Shown here: in pieces, positions 1 to 14,238 of the stretch
Layout of the letters: every line of letters begins with the position of its first letter
Position numbering within the stretch: position 1 is the stretch's first letter
Assembly (NCBI GenBank): GCA_037013685.1
Contig: CM072885.1
Coordinates: 29,395,876 to 29,459,875 of the forward strand
Direction: 5' to 3'
Origin: Acridotheres tristis
Taxonomy: Eukaryota; Chordata; Aves; Passeriformes; Sturnidae
Length of the DNA stretch: 64,000 bases
Notes under the pieces: generated by a model
Databases searched by the model: none
What the model saw: only the letters and a program-made list of their open reading frames with translations
Told to the model about the DNA's origin: nothing
Program-made: the position numbers and the translations under genes

Positions 1-3000
1 GAGAAAATCAATGTCACATTGCCTTCAATATAATATTTCAAATCAGTATAAAAAGAGGCCTCCTTCCAGTAAAAATGTTAATCGAGGATTAAGTACCACA
101 ATTTTTTATATTCCTATTGTGGTCAATGGCAGATTAACCATTGCTTTCTTGAGCTGTGATATTTTGAGATCTAATTTTGCCAGTTCAGAAAGCGTAAGCT
201 ACAGAGTACAACATCATAGGAGAACACTGACATTTGCTTCTATCTTTTATACTGTTCTGCTACATACAGATCACAGCTCTACCCTGATGTTAGAAAGTAA
301 ATCCATTTATATGCAAGTCTTACTGCATTTACACAATAGCAAGACAGCTTTCAAAAAGAAATAATTTTTGTCAATTTACAATATGAAGCTTCCCAGTAAG
401 TTTTTATTTCTCAATTTCTGGTGAATCCTGAACCCTCACAAGGGCCTTAATAGCATTTTTGTCCTTAGTGGCTTGCTTTGTCCACCATCTTTTTGCTTCT
501 CTGCCATCCCTCACAACATTATATGAGATACTTTGATGTAGTCCTATTTCCAGTTATACCCACTCTGCAGAGATTATGACTATCTTTCAAAGAAGTATAG
601 TGTGATTTGAGACACCATTTGATAAGCTGGTAGGTGATTGACTGACTTTAAAATGCCAGAGGGACTCAGCTGACTCTCCTGTTTTAGGCTAAATTTTAGA
701 CAGCTCCAAAAAACTCATGGCTGAGCAAGCGGCCTCACTCTCCTCCAGCATGTTCTTCTCATGAAGTAGAGCACCCTTGTTGAATCCTCCTCTCCTATAG
801 TTTATGCTGCTATAGCACACTCTCAGTGCTCCTAGAGTGCATCCAGTTAGTGGCCTAAGCTCAGCTGATGCACAGCTACTCTCTTAGCTCAGGTGACCCA
901 GTTGCCTATGAATGTGTGGACATTAATAACAGATTCTGCTTGAAGTTCCCATAAAGCAATAATCTTCTCAGAGACATCAGACAGAAGCTACCACACAGTA
1001 GACGTTTATGCACTCACTGCTGCTACAGAACAGGTTTTCACCCTAAAATAAATAATATCTCCCAGACACAGCGAAAGACCCAACTGTTTAAAATGTATTA
1101 CTCCCTCAATAAATAAACAAAAAAAGTCCTTTGATGACAAGATTGTTACAATACTATTGCACTTCTAGGTATGCCTGGTCTCTCAGCATAATAAGCAGCT
1201 CCAACAGTCATTGCCCTAAATATAGACTTGGAAGAGAGAAAGATAAATGAGAAAAGATTGTTAATAATTTTTGGATTTTGTTTCTGGCTGTTGTAGTTCC
1301 TGTACATGACCAGAGACCAACAAGTTGACAAGATAATTCTGACTTTAAAGGAACATCAGCTATTTCTCCTTTCTAAGTTTATTGTATGCCTAAGTCAATT
1401 TAAGAATGATTACCCTGTTTAAATTTCTTCCTATCTGTTATAAGCTCACATAAATTTTTAGTTTAAACAAGCATCTTCAAAGTGTTTCCTGGCAATCAGC
1501 AACAGGCCCTTCCCATACAAATACAGCTGGATGTTTTGAAATCGAGCATGATGAACTGTGAAAATATAAACCAGAAAATGTTAATTGCACATTCTCACAA
1601 AACTGCATTTTTGAGGCAGTATTTCTATCCTCTGAAATATGAACTGTTTATACTGCAATGACTCTGACAAAATATATGCTCCTTGGTGGGTGGCTGAATG
1701 TTCTCCAATGATGATTACAAGGGGAGATCTTAATATTTAGCCTGCTAGAAAAGGAGAACTCTGAAGGGTGAGGGGGTAAAGGATGAAAGGTAAAAGTAAT
1801 TGTGTTATTTTAGCTGCCTACAAGTCTTCATCAGCACTCACTGTGATCTGTGGTGGTGGTCATGATGAGCTCAGTCACTGGTGCCGGGGCATTGCTTTAT
1901 CCTGCCCATAAGCAGGTGCTTACATTTGGTCAGATGGATTTCTTGTTGAACACCAGTTGACTATATGTGATCAGTGTTATGTACATCTGCATCGTGAATC
2001 TCCTCGGAAACACTTTGGCATTTTTACAACTGATTTAAGGAGAACCAGAATCAGCAATTTTAAAGAAAAAGTAATTACTACTACGAAAACTTACTTATTT
2101 GGTTTTAGAAAAGAGCATTTTTAAAGGGACATTAAATAATTAAAATCAAAGCATGGCTATTAGCTAAGTAAGATTATTTTACATTCACTGCATCAATAGT
2201 AGAAATAATTACTTTTAATCTTTGAGATACACCAAACACAAAACTTTCTTTTTCCACGTCAAACCGCAAGAAGTTATCATTCCTCATTCTTTGGCTTTTT
2301 TAAATTGCACAGAAGAAATTTATGTAGAAATAATGATTGGGATAAATACTGGTGAAATATTATTATTATTAATCATAATATTTATTATTAATAAATACCA
2401 ATTTTTTACCTCAACACAGTATATCCAATTTCTTTGACAATTGCAGAGTACAACAATGCATAAAAAAGTCATGATTAAGCAGACTGACCTAGGACAAGTT
2501 ACACAAGAGATGTTTTAGCTATAGAAGCATATGTATTATACATTTGACAAGCTTCTGTCTCTACAGATGAGTACTTGTTTGCAAAGCCACAGAAAAATGA
2601 TGACTTAGTATGCAAACTGAATGAGAAAAAAAACACTGTATTTAGAAAAAAATTGTTTACTACACAATTTCAGCTGTCAGAGAACAACCACAATTTAAAA
2701 ACATAACAAATTGAAAGTATTTTTACTCTTCGGATACTTTTAGCATCATCAGTGGGTAAGTAACAGAAGTGTAGTTCGAGTCATTGCACTGAAATTTGTA
2801 TTTGCAAACAATGAGGCACAGTTTTGAGGCCATTCCAGAGCTTTCCTTCTGATCAGGAATGTGCAACGAGTTGCACTGGGCAGCAGCTGAGGCAATTCTG
2901 AAACACGTCTGTCCATCACCAGTAAATTTTAAAATGTTGCGTGACCATAACTGCAGTATTTGTTGGTTTAACTTATGACTGTTTTCCACGACACCAGGAG

Positions 3001-6000
3001 GCTGCTCCACCAATGCTTCCCTTGCTGGATAGCAGGGAAGATCCACAGTGTTTGATTTCTAGAAATGTCAGCCCCAAACACCAGAGCCACAAATGTCTTA
3101 ACTTTGTGTCTCAGCATTAGGCCAGTTCTCCAGCTCTCCTGTGTCCGAAGAGGAATGCCCAGTGACATCAAGGCTACATCAAAGACTGCAGAAAACTGTC
3201 TTTATTTTCTCTGTCTACCTTACTGCTATGAAGCTCTCTATGAAAGAATTCAATGGATCATGTGTGGAAGGTTGAGAAAATCATAAAAATCTGAACCTAG
3301 CAAATGGAAATTGTAAATATTTACATTTATTATATTTCAAATAGTAAAAGTTATCTTGTTCAATTGGTATCTGCCAGATAACTGAACCATGGCATGTCTA
3401 CTTAACTGTTATTTTGATAATAAACTATGATATTAAAGGACATCCAAAATAATGAATTTAACTAAAGTTTCTAAAGCCAACCATTCGATGATGTTAAGGT
3501 GATCATAGCAAATGGAAGAGATAATTGTCCAAATATGTCCAATATTAATACTCAGGATTTAATACCTATAACTAGTTAAATTATTTTAAAAAATCTTTGT
3601 TTCAAATAATTGCAAGCTTTTTTTATTGTCTAGTTTTAACTTTCCTTAACTGCAATCAGGAAAAGATCTGAGTCTGTATCTGGTTTTCTTTCAGGTTTGT
3701 TGGAGTTTTTTTTAATGTTAGTATTTAATAATTCAGTTGAGATGTCTTGAAATTAGATTTAACTAAAATTACATTGAAGTGGAACAATCACAAACTGTAT
3801 TAATAAAACTAGTTATGCTTGTTGATTTTCCTTCTATAAATAAGCTAAAGAGCCTATTGAAATTAGGAGCAACTGAAAGTACCTCTGGCATAAATGCTGT
3901 CTCTGCTGACTTTAAATGGGGACTAATGGGACATAAACTTACCCCATTAGTATAGACTATAGGATGGTGCAATGGGGATTAAAGCAGGGAACCTAAAAAG
4001 GTGATATCTGAAGAAAAACATTGCCTGTGGACCCCCTTCTCTAAAGATTATGGCAAAGAGAGTCATCAGTTCTTCTAACAGAAAATGAATTCCACCTTAT
4101 TAACAATTACATTACATGTTTAGAAGGAAATCAAATATTGAATAAATTCACTTAAAGCAAGTCACAACCTCTCCCTTTCTTTAATAATTGTTTCAATAGC
4201 AGGCAAGCATGCTCTCCTTGGTCATCAGCTATTGGAGTGTGTGCTTACAGAAGACTGGTCTAAGTACCAGTCGCATTTTTCTTGTCTTTATCACAGCATG
4301 CTGAATTTAGCCTCTAAATGGACATTTTTTAAATTTCTTTTTAATTTCCTCATTGCTTTCTTCTTAAAGCATCTTTTAAATATTTAGCAATGTGAAGTCG
4401 TTGTCATAAAGGTGCAACTTATTACTGGGTAGTTGACTTAGGATGTTTCCTCACTATTTCAGTGCAGCAAATTGCCATACCAGTCCTGTTGAGATGAACA
4501 ATTCTCCCTGACTCCCTGGGGTTTGTTACAGCGAAGCTAGACCGTACTGAGAAAGTACTGACAGATTTTTAGCTTCTTTCTATGCAATTAAAAGAATGGA
4601 AACAAAGTGAAAGAACACCAAAGGAACCACTGTGCTCTCTAGAGAGCATCCCACAGCATGTCCTGTAGATGACTGGTAGCCCACAGAGCACAACTGAGGA
4701 GCTGCAGGAAGAGAGGTGGTTTTGTAATGAGCCTGCTTTGCTTGCAAGTGGCTTATATGTGCACTTCAAAGCACATATCACTACCACGTATTCTATGTCC
4801 TGTACAAAAGTCACACAGAATTTTCTTCGATTAAAATTTCAGCACTGAATAATATTTGAGAAATCACCATAATTCCTTAGTTTTTCACATTCTACCAACC
4901 CACAGAATCACTTCACAGCATTTTAGGAATAATCTTCAGACTATGTAAATAGGAATCATACTAATTTTTCTCAAATCAGGATACTAAACTGAGAAATTGC
5001 AATAGTAGCATTATAACTACAATAGTAGCACTAATATAGATCAAAATATTATTAGACATAGCAGTATTAAAACTGTTTTTTAAAATATGTCTTTATTAAA
5101 TTTCCTTTCTTATTTAAAAACTATCTTTTAGACTATACAACTTCATAATCTGATTTATTTCTTTATGAAAATAAAAAATGAAATTGGTTGCATTGCTCTT
5201 TAATTCATATTGAAGAATTTTGCACATGCAATCAATTCAGGGATTAATACGTTATGCACTTTTCTGATAATGGACATAAACATGGAAATTATGTGATATA
5301 TCACATGGAAATTATGCGACATTATGTAGAAGAGATAAAAGGAGGAGTCAAGCAGAAAGTACAGGCAGGAGCTGTCAGTGTCTCAGACATGGGGTTACTC
5401 ACCACTCTTTAAACAGGCTTTGTGGCATACATTGGTTTGAACACTATTTTCCAAAGAGCAGACAAAGCTGCTTTGTTTTGCTAAAGGAACCACCCTTAAA
5501 TATAGAAAAATTTTGGACAAGAGTGAGAAATCTGATGCTTTACAAGAGTTGATGTTTCACTTACAGATAAATGACATACACCTTTGAAATTCACACTCTC
5601 TGTACTACACTCTTCCTTAAATGCAAGTTGGTAATTTATCTGCATTCTCAGGTAACGTCCAGAAATAACTGGAATATCTGAACTACTGATAAGGTAAAGC
5701 TCTATAATAAAATTTTCTGTAAGTCACACACACAAAGGTCATTGAATTATTTTTAAAAGGCAAAAATATAATCCAATAAATATGCATAGGAAAACGTTTT
5801 CTTTGCCTATCAGAAGCTAGTGAAAATACGTTCTTTCTTTTTACTTTTTCTTGACAAATTAAAACAACAGATTATATCAATTTCTTTTGTTCTTAAATAG
5901 AACAGTATAATTAGTGTGGGTATTTTTATTTTATTTTAGCTCTTGAAGTATCAGTCATTGTTCTGTATTTATCATCACAGGCATTTACATGCTGTGAATA

Positions 6001-7393
6001 ATGCCTTAATGCAGTATCAAGTTGGAAAATTAAATTAATTTTACATGAGAGCACAATCCAAATCTCACTAAAGAAAATGTACAGATCACAGTGAACATTG
6101 ATTAAGACTCATGGTGAATAACCTAAAGCACACTAATTTCATTCACTACTATGTAAACTCCTTTTTCATATACATATCTGTATATGACTTCCAAAATATA
6201 GATAAATTATTATAGCTTTATCATGATTATTTTTAGTAACATATGTTGCTAAATATTGCATGAAATCAAATTATTCATGCTATTCAAGTAAGCATAATGA
6301 AACCATCTACTTTTAGGAAGAACTACTTTCTAATTATAAAAATAAACAAATACAAAAACCAGTAAAACAAGCTACACATAAATGTTCGCTTTTAAACACA
6401 GTAAAATTAGACTGTTCCACCTTCTTTCATTCAAAGTTGTTTTCCCAACTGTGCCCTTAACTGTGTTTATGTCACATTTATTTTAGTAGAAGAACGATTA
6501 ATTTTTTAGGAAATAGTACAACAAACAGTTTAGGCTTGAAAGATCTCCCCAGGGCTTCTGTTTAAAAAAACCAGAAAGTTACAAAACTAGGACTCATGAG
6601 CATACCAAAATGGTCTGAGTGTGGTGCCCTTGATATAGGGATTGTGAAGTTTAAATTGAGTAAGTTTATAAAACATCAGATATATATGCATGTGACAGAA
6701 ATGTGTCAGTTGAATCATAGCCCTTTAACAGACAGATTCTAGCAGGATCTGAGAGCTGATGTAAGCTAAATTCAGTTTTAGAATACAAGCATTCTTAATA
6801 ACAAGATTAATTTTTAATGAAACAAAATTATTTTGTTTGAATATTTTTCATTCTTTTATATTAGGGCAGTAAGATTAAATAAAGTAATATTTTAAAAGAA
6901 AAATACAAGGATCACAAGCATCTTTTAGTCACTATTTTTATTATTTCATTTTTAGCATGACAGAAAAAATAATTTCATTTCAGCTGCCTAAAAAGTAGCA
7001 GTGTAGTTTAAGTTAAGTCTAGACTCATTTCTTAGGCTCCCTTTACTATTATCATGACCTTCAGAAGGAGGTTCATCTTCCCTCTTCTGAAGAAAAATCA
7101 TTCTTTCTTCCAGAGAAAACTGCTGTTCAATCCTGGACTGTAATATCACTAGCCAACATTCTGCAACCTGCAACCCCTGCATAAAAAGTCAACTAGTTTA
7201 CATCTGTCAAAGCCAAGTTAAACCTTTCCTAGGTATTTGGCCATTCTGATTTTACTCATCCACTTAGACTGTGGTTCCCTCTCATATCTTAAACACCAAG
7301 TGCATCCAGAAGTTGTGACATCAAATGACTGGGAGGAGGAGTGGCAGCACGGGAACACTGGCCATTCCACAGGCTCGGTTCTGTCAGTGGACA

Positions 7394-7439
7394 TCACGTC
7401 ATGACGGGTGTTTGGGCATGTGGACCATAGAGTATAAAT
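7394..7439 (+). promoter_or_regulatory. Possible CRE-like palindrome plus TATA box
   Basis: A perfect 10-bp palindrome CGTCATGACG (7397-7406) sits inside a CRE-like TCACGTCA context. A TATAAAT lies at 7433-7439, about 30 bases downstream. This is promoter-like spacing, but there is no CpG island and no recognised gene downstream, so it may be chance, an old LTR, or the start of a non-coding RNA. Confidence 0.2.
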
Positions 7440-9818
7440 TATTCTACAGTCTGAAAACGCAGGCTTCCTGGTCTTGCTCTTTCAGTTCAGAACAATACAA
7501 CTGTACAAGGCAGCAAGATTGTCCACAGTATTAGAAATAGTAGTACACATCGAGGAATACTGAAATTGTCTTTTTTTAAAAATTGTAATTTTCTTCTTTG
7601 AGGTTTGACCCAGCTGTCATATCTTGAGTTTTAATAAGAGTGCCAAGAATCTTCATATTATCCAGTCAACTAGTGAACTCCTCAGGAAAAATAACCTATT
7701 AAAAAATGCCAAAGCAAATAAAAAGTCTGGCACTTTCCACCATACAGTTTTCATGGATAACTTTATCCAATTCAGGTTTTTATTCCTGAAGCCTTCAGGA
7801 TGAAATAATGCTCCAGGAAGGCCTGTGACCGTGAGAGGTTGAAAGATGAAGACGTTTGTAACATCACAGACAATGAAACCACTGATGAGCAAGAATATAT
7901 ATAAAAGAGAAAAGCAACGAGCTGCAGAATATAGCATGAGACAGCTTTTCAGACACTTTTATGATCTCCAAAGGGACAGTTCAGCATGGTAGAAGTTTAC
8001 TGAATGGCAGAGATACAATATCTCCAAAGTAATAAGACATCAAAATTATTTCTCTGTTTTCATTTAAAACAGATAAATTAAATTAAGTGGATAAAAATTG
8101 TCTCAATGACTGTATCAAAATAATTCAGTCAGCCATTCTTTCCTCAGGGCTACAGAAGAGATGAAATAATTATCATTAACCTACATTAAGTGTGCATAGT
8201 GCTGCACAGAAATTGGAAAAAAGATGACACTTCCAGCTAGTTTTCTAATTCATTATTATCAGAGATTAGGAAATGTATAAGACAGACAAAACATCTTACA
8301 TGGACAGTTTCATTCTTTAGAAATTCTTTAGAAATTCCTGTTCCTAAATGGGAATCATCTGGAGCTCTTTCACTTTGGGAAGTCCAGGCAGAGTAATAAT
8401 TACCACTTACCACTGATGTCCTTAGCCAAATGCTCCTAAGTGTTGAAAATCAAGAAATAGCCATGTCCACCCTATTTCCAGCCTAAGGACAATGTAGGTT
8501 TGCTTTATTCATCTGTTGGGAAGACAAACATTTAGATGAAAGACCTGCCTTTTATAAAAGCACTTCTACATATGAAGGGATAGGAAGTCATTCTTCACTG
8601 TCAGTTGATACCCTTACCAAATGGTCATGTGCTGTTTTCCCTAAGTTGACAAGCTCTCACAACAAACATTGTCCTCCTCAATCTGCTGTCAACCAGACAG
8701 CAAAACCATACAAGCATACTTTGGTCACTTAAAATAAATTTTAAAAGGGGAACACATAAAAATTCAATAAGGATGGAGAGGTTCTTGCTACTTTATGAGA
8801 AATCTCATTTATTGTATTGTATTAAGAATATTAAGAGTTTGTTTAAAGAATATTATTCAAGCTTGCTTATTTCTCTATTTGTTCAATTATAGAACAGGCC
8901 ATAAGTATTTACAGACAGAGACACTGAAAACAACCAGCTCCTGGCAGACAAGATATGACTGAACATACTGCATGAAGAGTGGCAATATTAATCTTCACTG
9001 TTTAATACAGCAACCCAAAAAGGCCATCTGTTTGTCATTTGCAAATGTTTCATAAAACCTACTGAAGCATGTGGATGGCTTGTAGGGACTCTTATAAGAG
9101 ACCGGAAAAAAGAGCCACATGTATTAATTATATTCATTTCTAATTGCTTATCCTTTAGAAAATAAACAATACTGTTTCTGCTGAACATGAAACAAAAATG
9201 TTTAAAGATTCAGATGGGTGTATGGGTACAATCAGCTGCTTACAGAACATGTTGTAGAAATTCGAGATTCACATGTGAAGCCCTCATCCAGTTATTTGTT
9301 CTTCCTGTTCATGGTTTATACTAATCAAAGAAAAAAAAAACCCAAAACATTAAAAAACTCACCAACAAGAAAACAAATAAACCATCTAACAAAAAACAGG
9401 GAGGAAAAAAAATCAGAAAAAAATGTTACTTGGTATGAATACCATAAATAGTTCATTATAGGCAAAAGACAAAAACGGCAGAAAGCTTTAAAGAAAATAA
9501 TGTTTTACTAAACAAGGCCAACCTGATTCTTCCAGTCTGACTCATCATTTGGGCTTGATGAGGAGCAGCAGATCAAAATACACAATAGGGAGTTCACCGT
9601 GATAACTAAACAGAAAGGAAGTACTCAGAATGAAAAATTAATCAAGCCAATGGGAGGGCCAGTGTTCATGAGTCACATTAGCTCTGTGCTCCTCACAATT
9701 GTTTGCTGAACAAATTCCAGGTCTGCATAAATAGAAGGAGAAACTATATAAAGCGCTGCACTAGCACTCCTAATCCAAAACGTATTATTTTTCTCTTGAA
9801 CTCTGAGTCTTTGTCATT

Positions 9819-9856
9819 TCTATTATACTTATTCTATCATACTTATTCTATTTTAC
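9819..9856. repeat. Short tandem repeat, 14-bp unit
   Basis: The 14-bp unit TCTATTATACTTAT is followed by a one-mismatch copy and a partial third copy. It is a local tandem duplication in intergenic DNA. Confidence 0.7.
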
Positions 9857-12800
9857 AGGCAACTAGCTCCCTTTCAGTGAAAAAGGTTGGGTAATTAGCA
9901 GTACTGTCAAATTTGTGTCTACCAGGGCCTTTAATTACCATAGAAGAGGCCTAATTTCTTTAGTGGGCAACAAGGTTTGTGACACACTGTTATGATCCAA
10001 GTTTTCTAATACTTCATTTTCACGTTCTTTTTACAGAAAGAAACGTGTTCCTAAACTTGATATCTCAACTGATTTCTGTTGCATTGATTTCTATTTCTTT
10101 TCAACAGTATCAGAGTACCTCTCAAGTTGAATAAATGTGGTCAAAACATTGCTTAACTTGTCTTTTTACCTGAATTCTGAAAGGATGAGTCTACCTACAT
10201 TAGGTAGCTTCTTCCAGGGCCAGACAGATCTTTAGCCAACTAGTTATGATAAAACATCTAGAAGTCATACCAGAGACTAGGATGATTACAGTTTCCCCTT
10301 TCTCTCCCACATTATTCAGCACCACTTGTGCCTGACAACCCCATTAACAGCATGTTTGGCTCGAACCCCAAAGCAGACATATTTTCTCAATTAACTGATG
10401 ACTGTCCACAACATGTTTTCCACAGTTTTGATCTCGTCTCTCATTAGCAGAAGGGAGTTTGATTAGCTTTTGATCCAGAGAAGCATGTTTTAGTCTGTTA
10501 CATTTTCAAACAGGATCCATTACTAAAAACAGTCTTGCAGAATATTATCTGTGTGGAAGAATATATTTCACATTGCTGGCAAAAGGCTTAGACATGCCTG
10601 GCAATTATATTTCTGCAGCACTCTCAGATAGATGTAAACTACTTTAAAGGTGATTTAGAGTATATATATGCGATTACCTTAAGGCACTTCACCTGTTCTT
10701 GCTGACCAGATAATCAGTGATCCTTAAATGAATATGTGCATGTCCTTAGCTGATCAAATGGCAAGGTAAGTACATGATTTTATAATCATGTCAGATTCTT
10801 TTTTAATTGGTATAAAATAGCCAAAACTACATTCAGTCTTTCCCAAGTATAAATATCCAAAACCCCCACAGTAAACCACTTGCTTCTAAGTTACTACCCA
10901 CAGCACATTGGATAATTCCTTTCCAGTTTAATTTAAAGATTTCCAATTCCTAAGCTCATCACAGACAGTGTACAATTCTTTTAGATAATTCCCAGAAACA
11001 GATTAAAAGACATGGCCCAATCTAGGATTAAGCCAGGCTGCTGAAATACAGTTTTAAGTGATTTCAGACGGTAAACCTCCATGACAGGGCTATATCATAA
11101 TTCTGGACAATAAGAAGGCAAAAGATCCCTTAACCACACAAATTTGATGGCTACTGATGTCCTGTTAACAGAAGTCTTCCTCTCTGACCATTTTAAAGCT
11201 TTATAATGTATAAAGGTTTCTGGAATATCATCTGTGAGATGAAATTATAATCTATTTTTCCATCTGATTCATTCCCCCTACCATTTTCCTAAACAAATAG
11301 AAATGTGTTTTAGAGACCTGCAGGGCATAATATGATAATCTTCAGGAAATTTCAAGGAAAAATAATATCCTCTTGATCAAAACCAATGATTACAGCATCT
11401 TTATTAGAAGCTGACACAGTATGCATGCAATACAGGTAGTCTAAAGCATTGCAAGATGAGTGGAGTTGAAATGTATGCTATTTTTACTTTCAGTTCATTG
11501 TAGTCTTCCGTTGCTATTAATAGAATTGAGAAAAAGATCTATTTTATTGCCCCTACACTAGACAAGGAAGTCTGAATATTCATTACATACATTTTTGTAA
11601 TACATGACAGACATTGCCCAACAACTATCCAAATTCTAAAATTAAAGTCTACACTAGTATGTTTTCAGAGTCTACCCAATGCAGATGCTGCACTACTGTG
11701 AAATTAAGGCAGGCTTTTAGTTCTAAAGATTAAACTTCACCATTTCTTCTCCTAACCATGCATCTGTTAAGTAACCAAAATTACAAAGTATCAGATTATA
11801 AGTCTTGACTAAATTTTTCCAAGAAAGATTAGAAAATTAGGAAAGCTGTTTTTCTTGTGGGAGAAGTATTTTAGCTAAAAATCTCATTCAATCTGAATAA
11901 CTTTTCCAAATCTTTTAACTTGCATGTTTTTTCAACCTTGATAACATTTTCTGTTGCAAATGAGATAGAATTATGTCAGTATTCTCCTCCTGTTTTCCTA
12001 AAGCTTGGGGCACTGAAGTCTTTTAAGAAACCCATTGTCTTTCTTTTCCTCTACAAAGGAACAAATTGTTTCTGCTGATACAAAGACATATTCAAAAAAA
12101 GCATTATTTTGCCTATGATCAATATATTAAAATGTTTTGCTGGCAAGAAATTTAGCTGATTTTGCCACCCCAGTTTAGTATTAGAAAGATGAGTGAAGCA
12201 AGCTTTAGCTTGCAGACAGGAAAATCTTCATTTTTAGCTCCTCCTTTTCCCTAGGGGGCCCTGGCTGAAATAACTTTCATTTTCTGCTTATCTCCATATT
12301 CTCCTTCAAAAATGGCTTTACAAACCTAGTTGTCAGCTTTCTCATATTGCATCTGTCTTCCCATGTCTTCCCTTCTTCCCCATTCCCATGCTCATTCTTC
12401 ATTCCCATAGCTCTGACTCCAGCCCAAACTGCTTCACTCCAGGACAGAATGGATCTCCTGGTCATGCTTCTTTTGATGTAGCCCAGAAAACTTTTGGATT
12501 TCTGGGCATGTTATCAGGTCACGTTGAGCTTCATGTCCACAGACACTAACAAGTTCTTCTCTCCAGGACTGCTTTCAATCCCTTCTCCTCACAGCCTGTT
12601 CCTAGGATTGCCCCAGCTGAGCTGCAGGATCCTCACTACAGTGTGTGCAAAGGGCAGAGAGACTGGGGCAGAAGAAACCCTGTATAATAGAGGACTTCAA
12701 CATATCGTTAAAGGGACCCCTATAGATTGTTTTGGAGAAGCTTCCTTCTCTGGAAAGAAACAAAAATATTTTTTCAGAAAGAGTTAATGGAAACTTTTTA

Positions 12801-14072
12801 ATACTTTCATTCTCTTTGTATAGAGCTACTGCAACTCATGCTACTATCAGTCTATAGCTTCAGGCAATAACCAGCTGCTAATTTCTCTCATAGGTAATCT
12901 ATTAGTGCCCAGTTGCAAATAGCACTTCTATCACAAATTCAGTGGAATTGTGAATGTAGGGTTGATAATTATCAATGACAAACATGTTGAGCCATAGTGT
13001 CCTACTTTATGTTCAGTTGAGCGTCACTGATGCAGCAAATTCATTTTTCCCAGTCGTTCATGAACTGTATACTGAATAATAAATAACACAAAAGAATGCC
13101 AATGTCTCTACTTAGGAAATTATTAACAGAGATGCTGTAGTGGTAAGAAGTCGAGCTGTGTACATACACAATTGGATTTTCTTGCACTACCTTTGAAGTA
13201 CTCCTTTGTGCAATCCTATTTTCAAGAGCCCTGATGATTATATCCTTGTCTTGTACCTTTTACATATAGTTGAACATGTACTCAGTCAAAAAGAAGTCTT
13301 TCATGATGCACTTCTCCTGATTCAGCCAACAACACAACCTGTCTATCCCTGAGTTTTAGAGCCGTAGATATTTTTGGTCTGAATTTACTTTACCAAATAC
13401 TCACATGTTCAAAGAGACACGTGGCCACATAACACGGCAGATTGGTTCCTGTCTCCTAACATGTTTTACCTTTACTTCTGAGCTGAGGTTGTCTGCATAA
13501 GCTAGGTGGGATAGGACTGAGAACAAGTAACAAATATTCTCCATCGTGCAAGGATGAGTACTTCTTTCTCCATCAGCAGATGCTCATGAGGCACAGGTCC
13601 ACATTCTAGAGCATGTAGCCCTTGCTTCAGGTTCCACTTCAAGGCTCAGAGAATGAATTTTTCTAAAATTCAAGCCAATCTCACAGCCTAATTTTACTCT
13701 GTATCTCTATATCTTATTTTTGGGGGGCCTCTGGTCCTTGTCTAACTCCTCAGAAATTCAGTTTAACTCGCTTAAACGGTGGCCTTTGGAAGCAGAAGAC
13801 TTTTATTCACCTGGACTAGTCTTATAATGGTTTGGGAAGCTAGTCCAGCTTCCAAAGGACAAGCACTAGATCCAGCTGTGGGGAAGCAGCAGAAATGTAC
13901 AGCAGGAGAAGTGAGGAAGGAGGGACATAACTGTGGATAGAGTCTTGGAGCTTTCCCAGAAGATGGCCTGGGAGCCAAGGTTTTCCCAGGAACAAACAAA
14001 GATGCACCTATTATTTACAGAATGTGTACCATGAGAACTCTGGTGTTCATAATGAAAACATCTTACAGGAGG

Positions 14073-14238
14073 TGTTGTCTTGCCCTGACCAACAGGCTGT
14101 GTTTTGTTCTTGAGTTAGTGTCCTGAGTGTATTTAAGGAGTGTAGTTACAATAAATTGTCTCTTTCCTGTCTTGAAAGATGACCATGTTGCTGTGTGTCT
14201 TACTACGGCCGTTCAAGGGTTAATCCCCTAACCTAACA
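14073..14238 (+). mobile_element. Probable short or partial retroviral LTR
   Basis: The segment begins TGTTGTCTTGCC and ends CCTAACCTAACA, giving the TG...CA ends of an LTR. Inside are a TATTTAAGG element (about 14130) and an AATAAA at 14150-14155, in the promoter then poly(A) order of an LTR on the plus strand. I could not find a matching target-site duplication, so the left end may be truncated. It resembles dispersed songbird LTR sequence, but the family was not verified. Confidence 0.35.

Larger units (their letters stand above)
1..14072. other. Intergenic DNA, no gene recognised
   Basis: AT-rich sequence with many stops in all frames; open frames are short and resemble no protein family I know. 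It contains an A-rich stretch near 9328-9423, small tandem repeats such as 9819-9856, and a promoter-like cluster at 7394-7439 listed separately. No exon of the expected neighbour SLC38A4 was recognised. Confidence 0.6.

Noticed and set aside
2723..3171. Two overlapping minus-strand frames that could be one frame-shifted protein remnant
   Set aside because: The text looks fairly coherent, but I recognise no family and see no splice sites or poly(A) tail that would support a gene or processed pseudogene.
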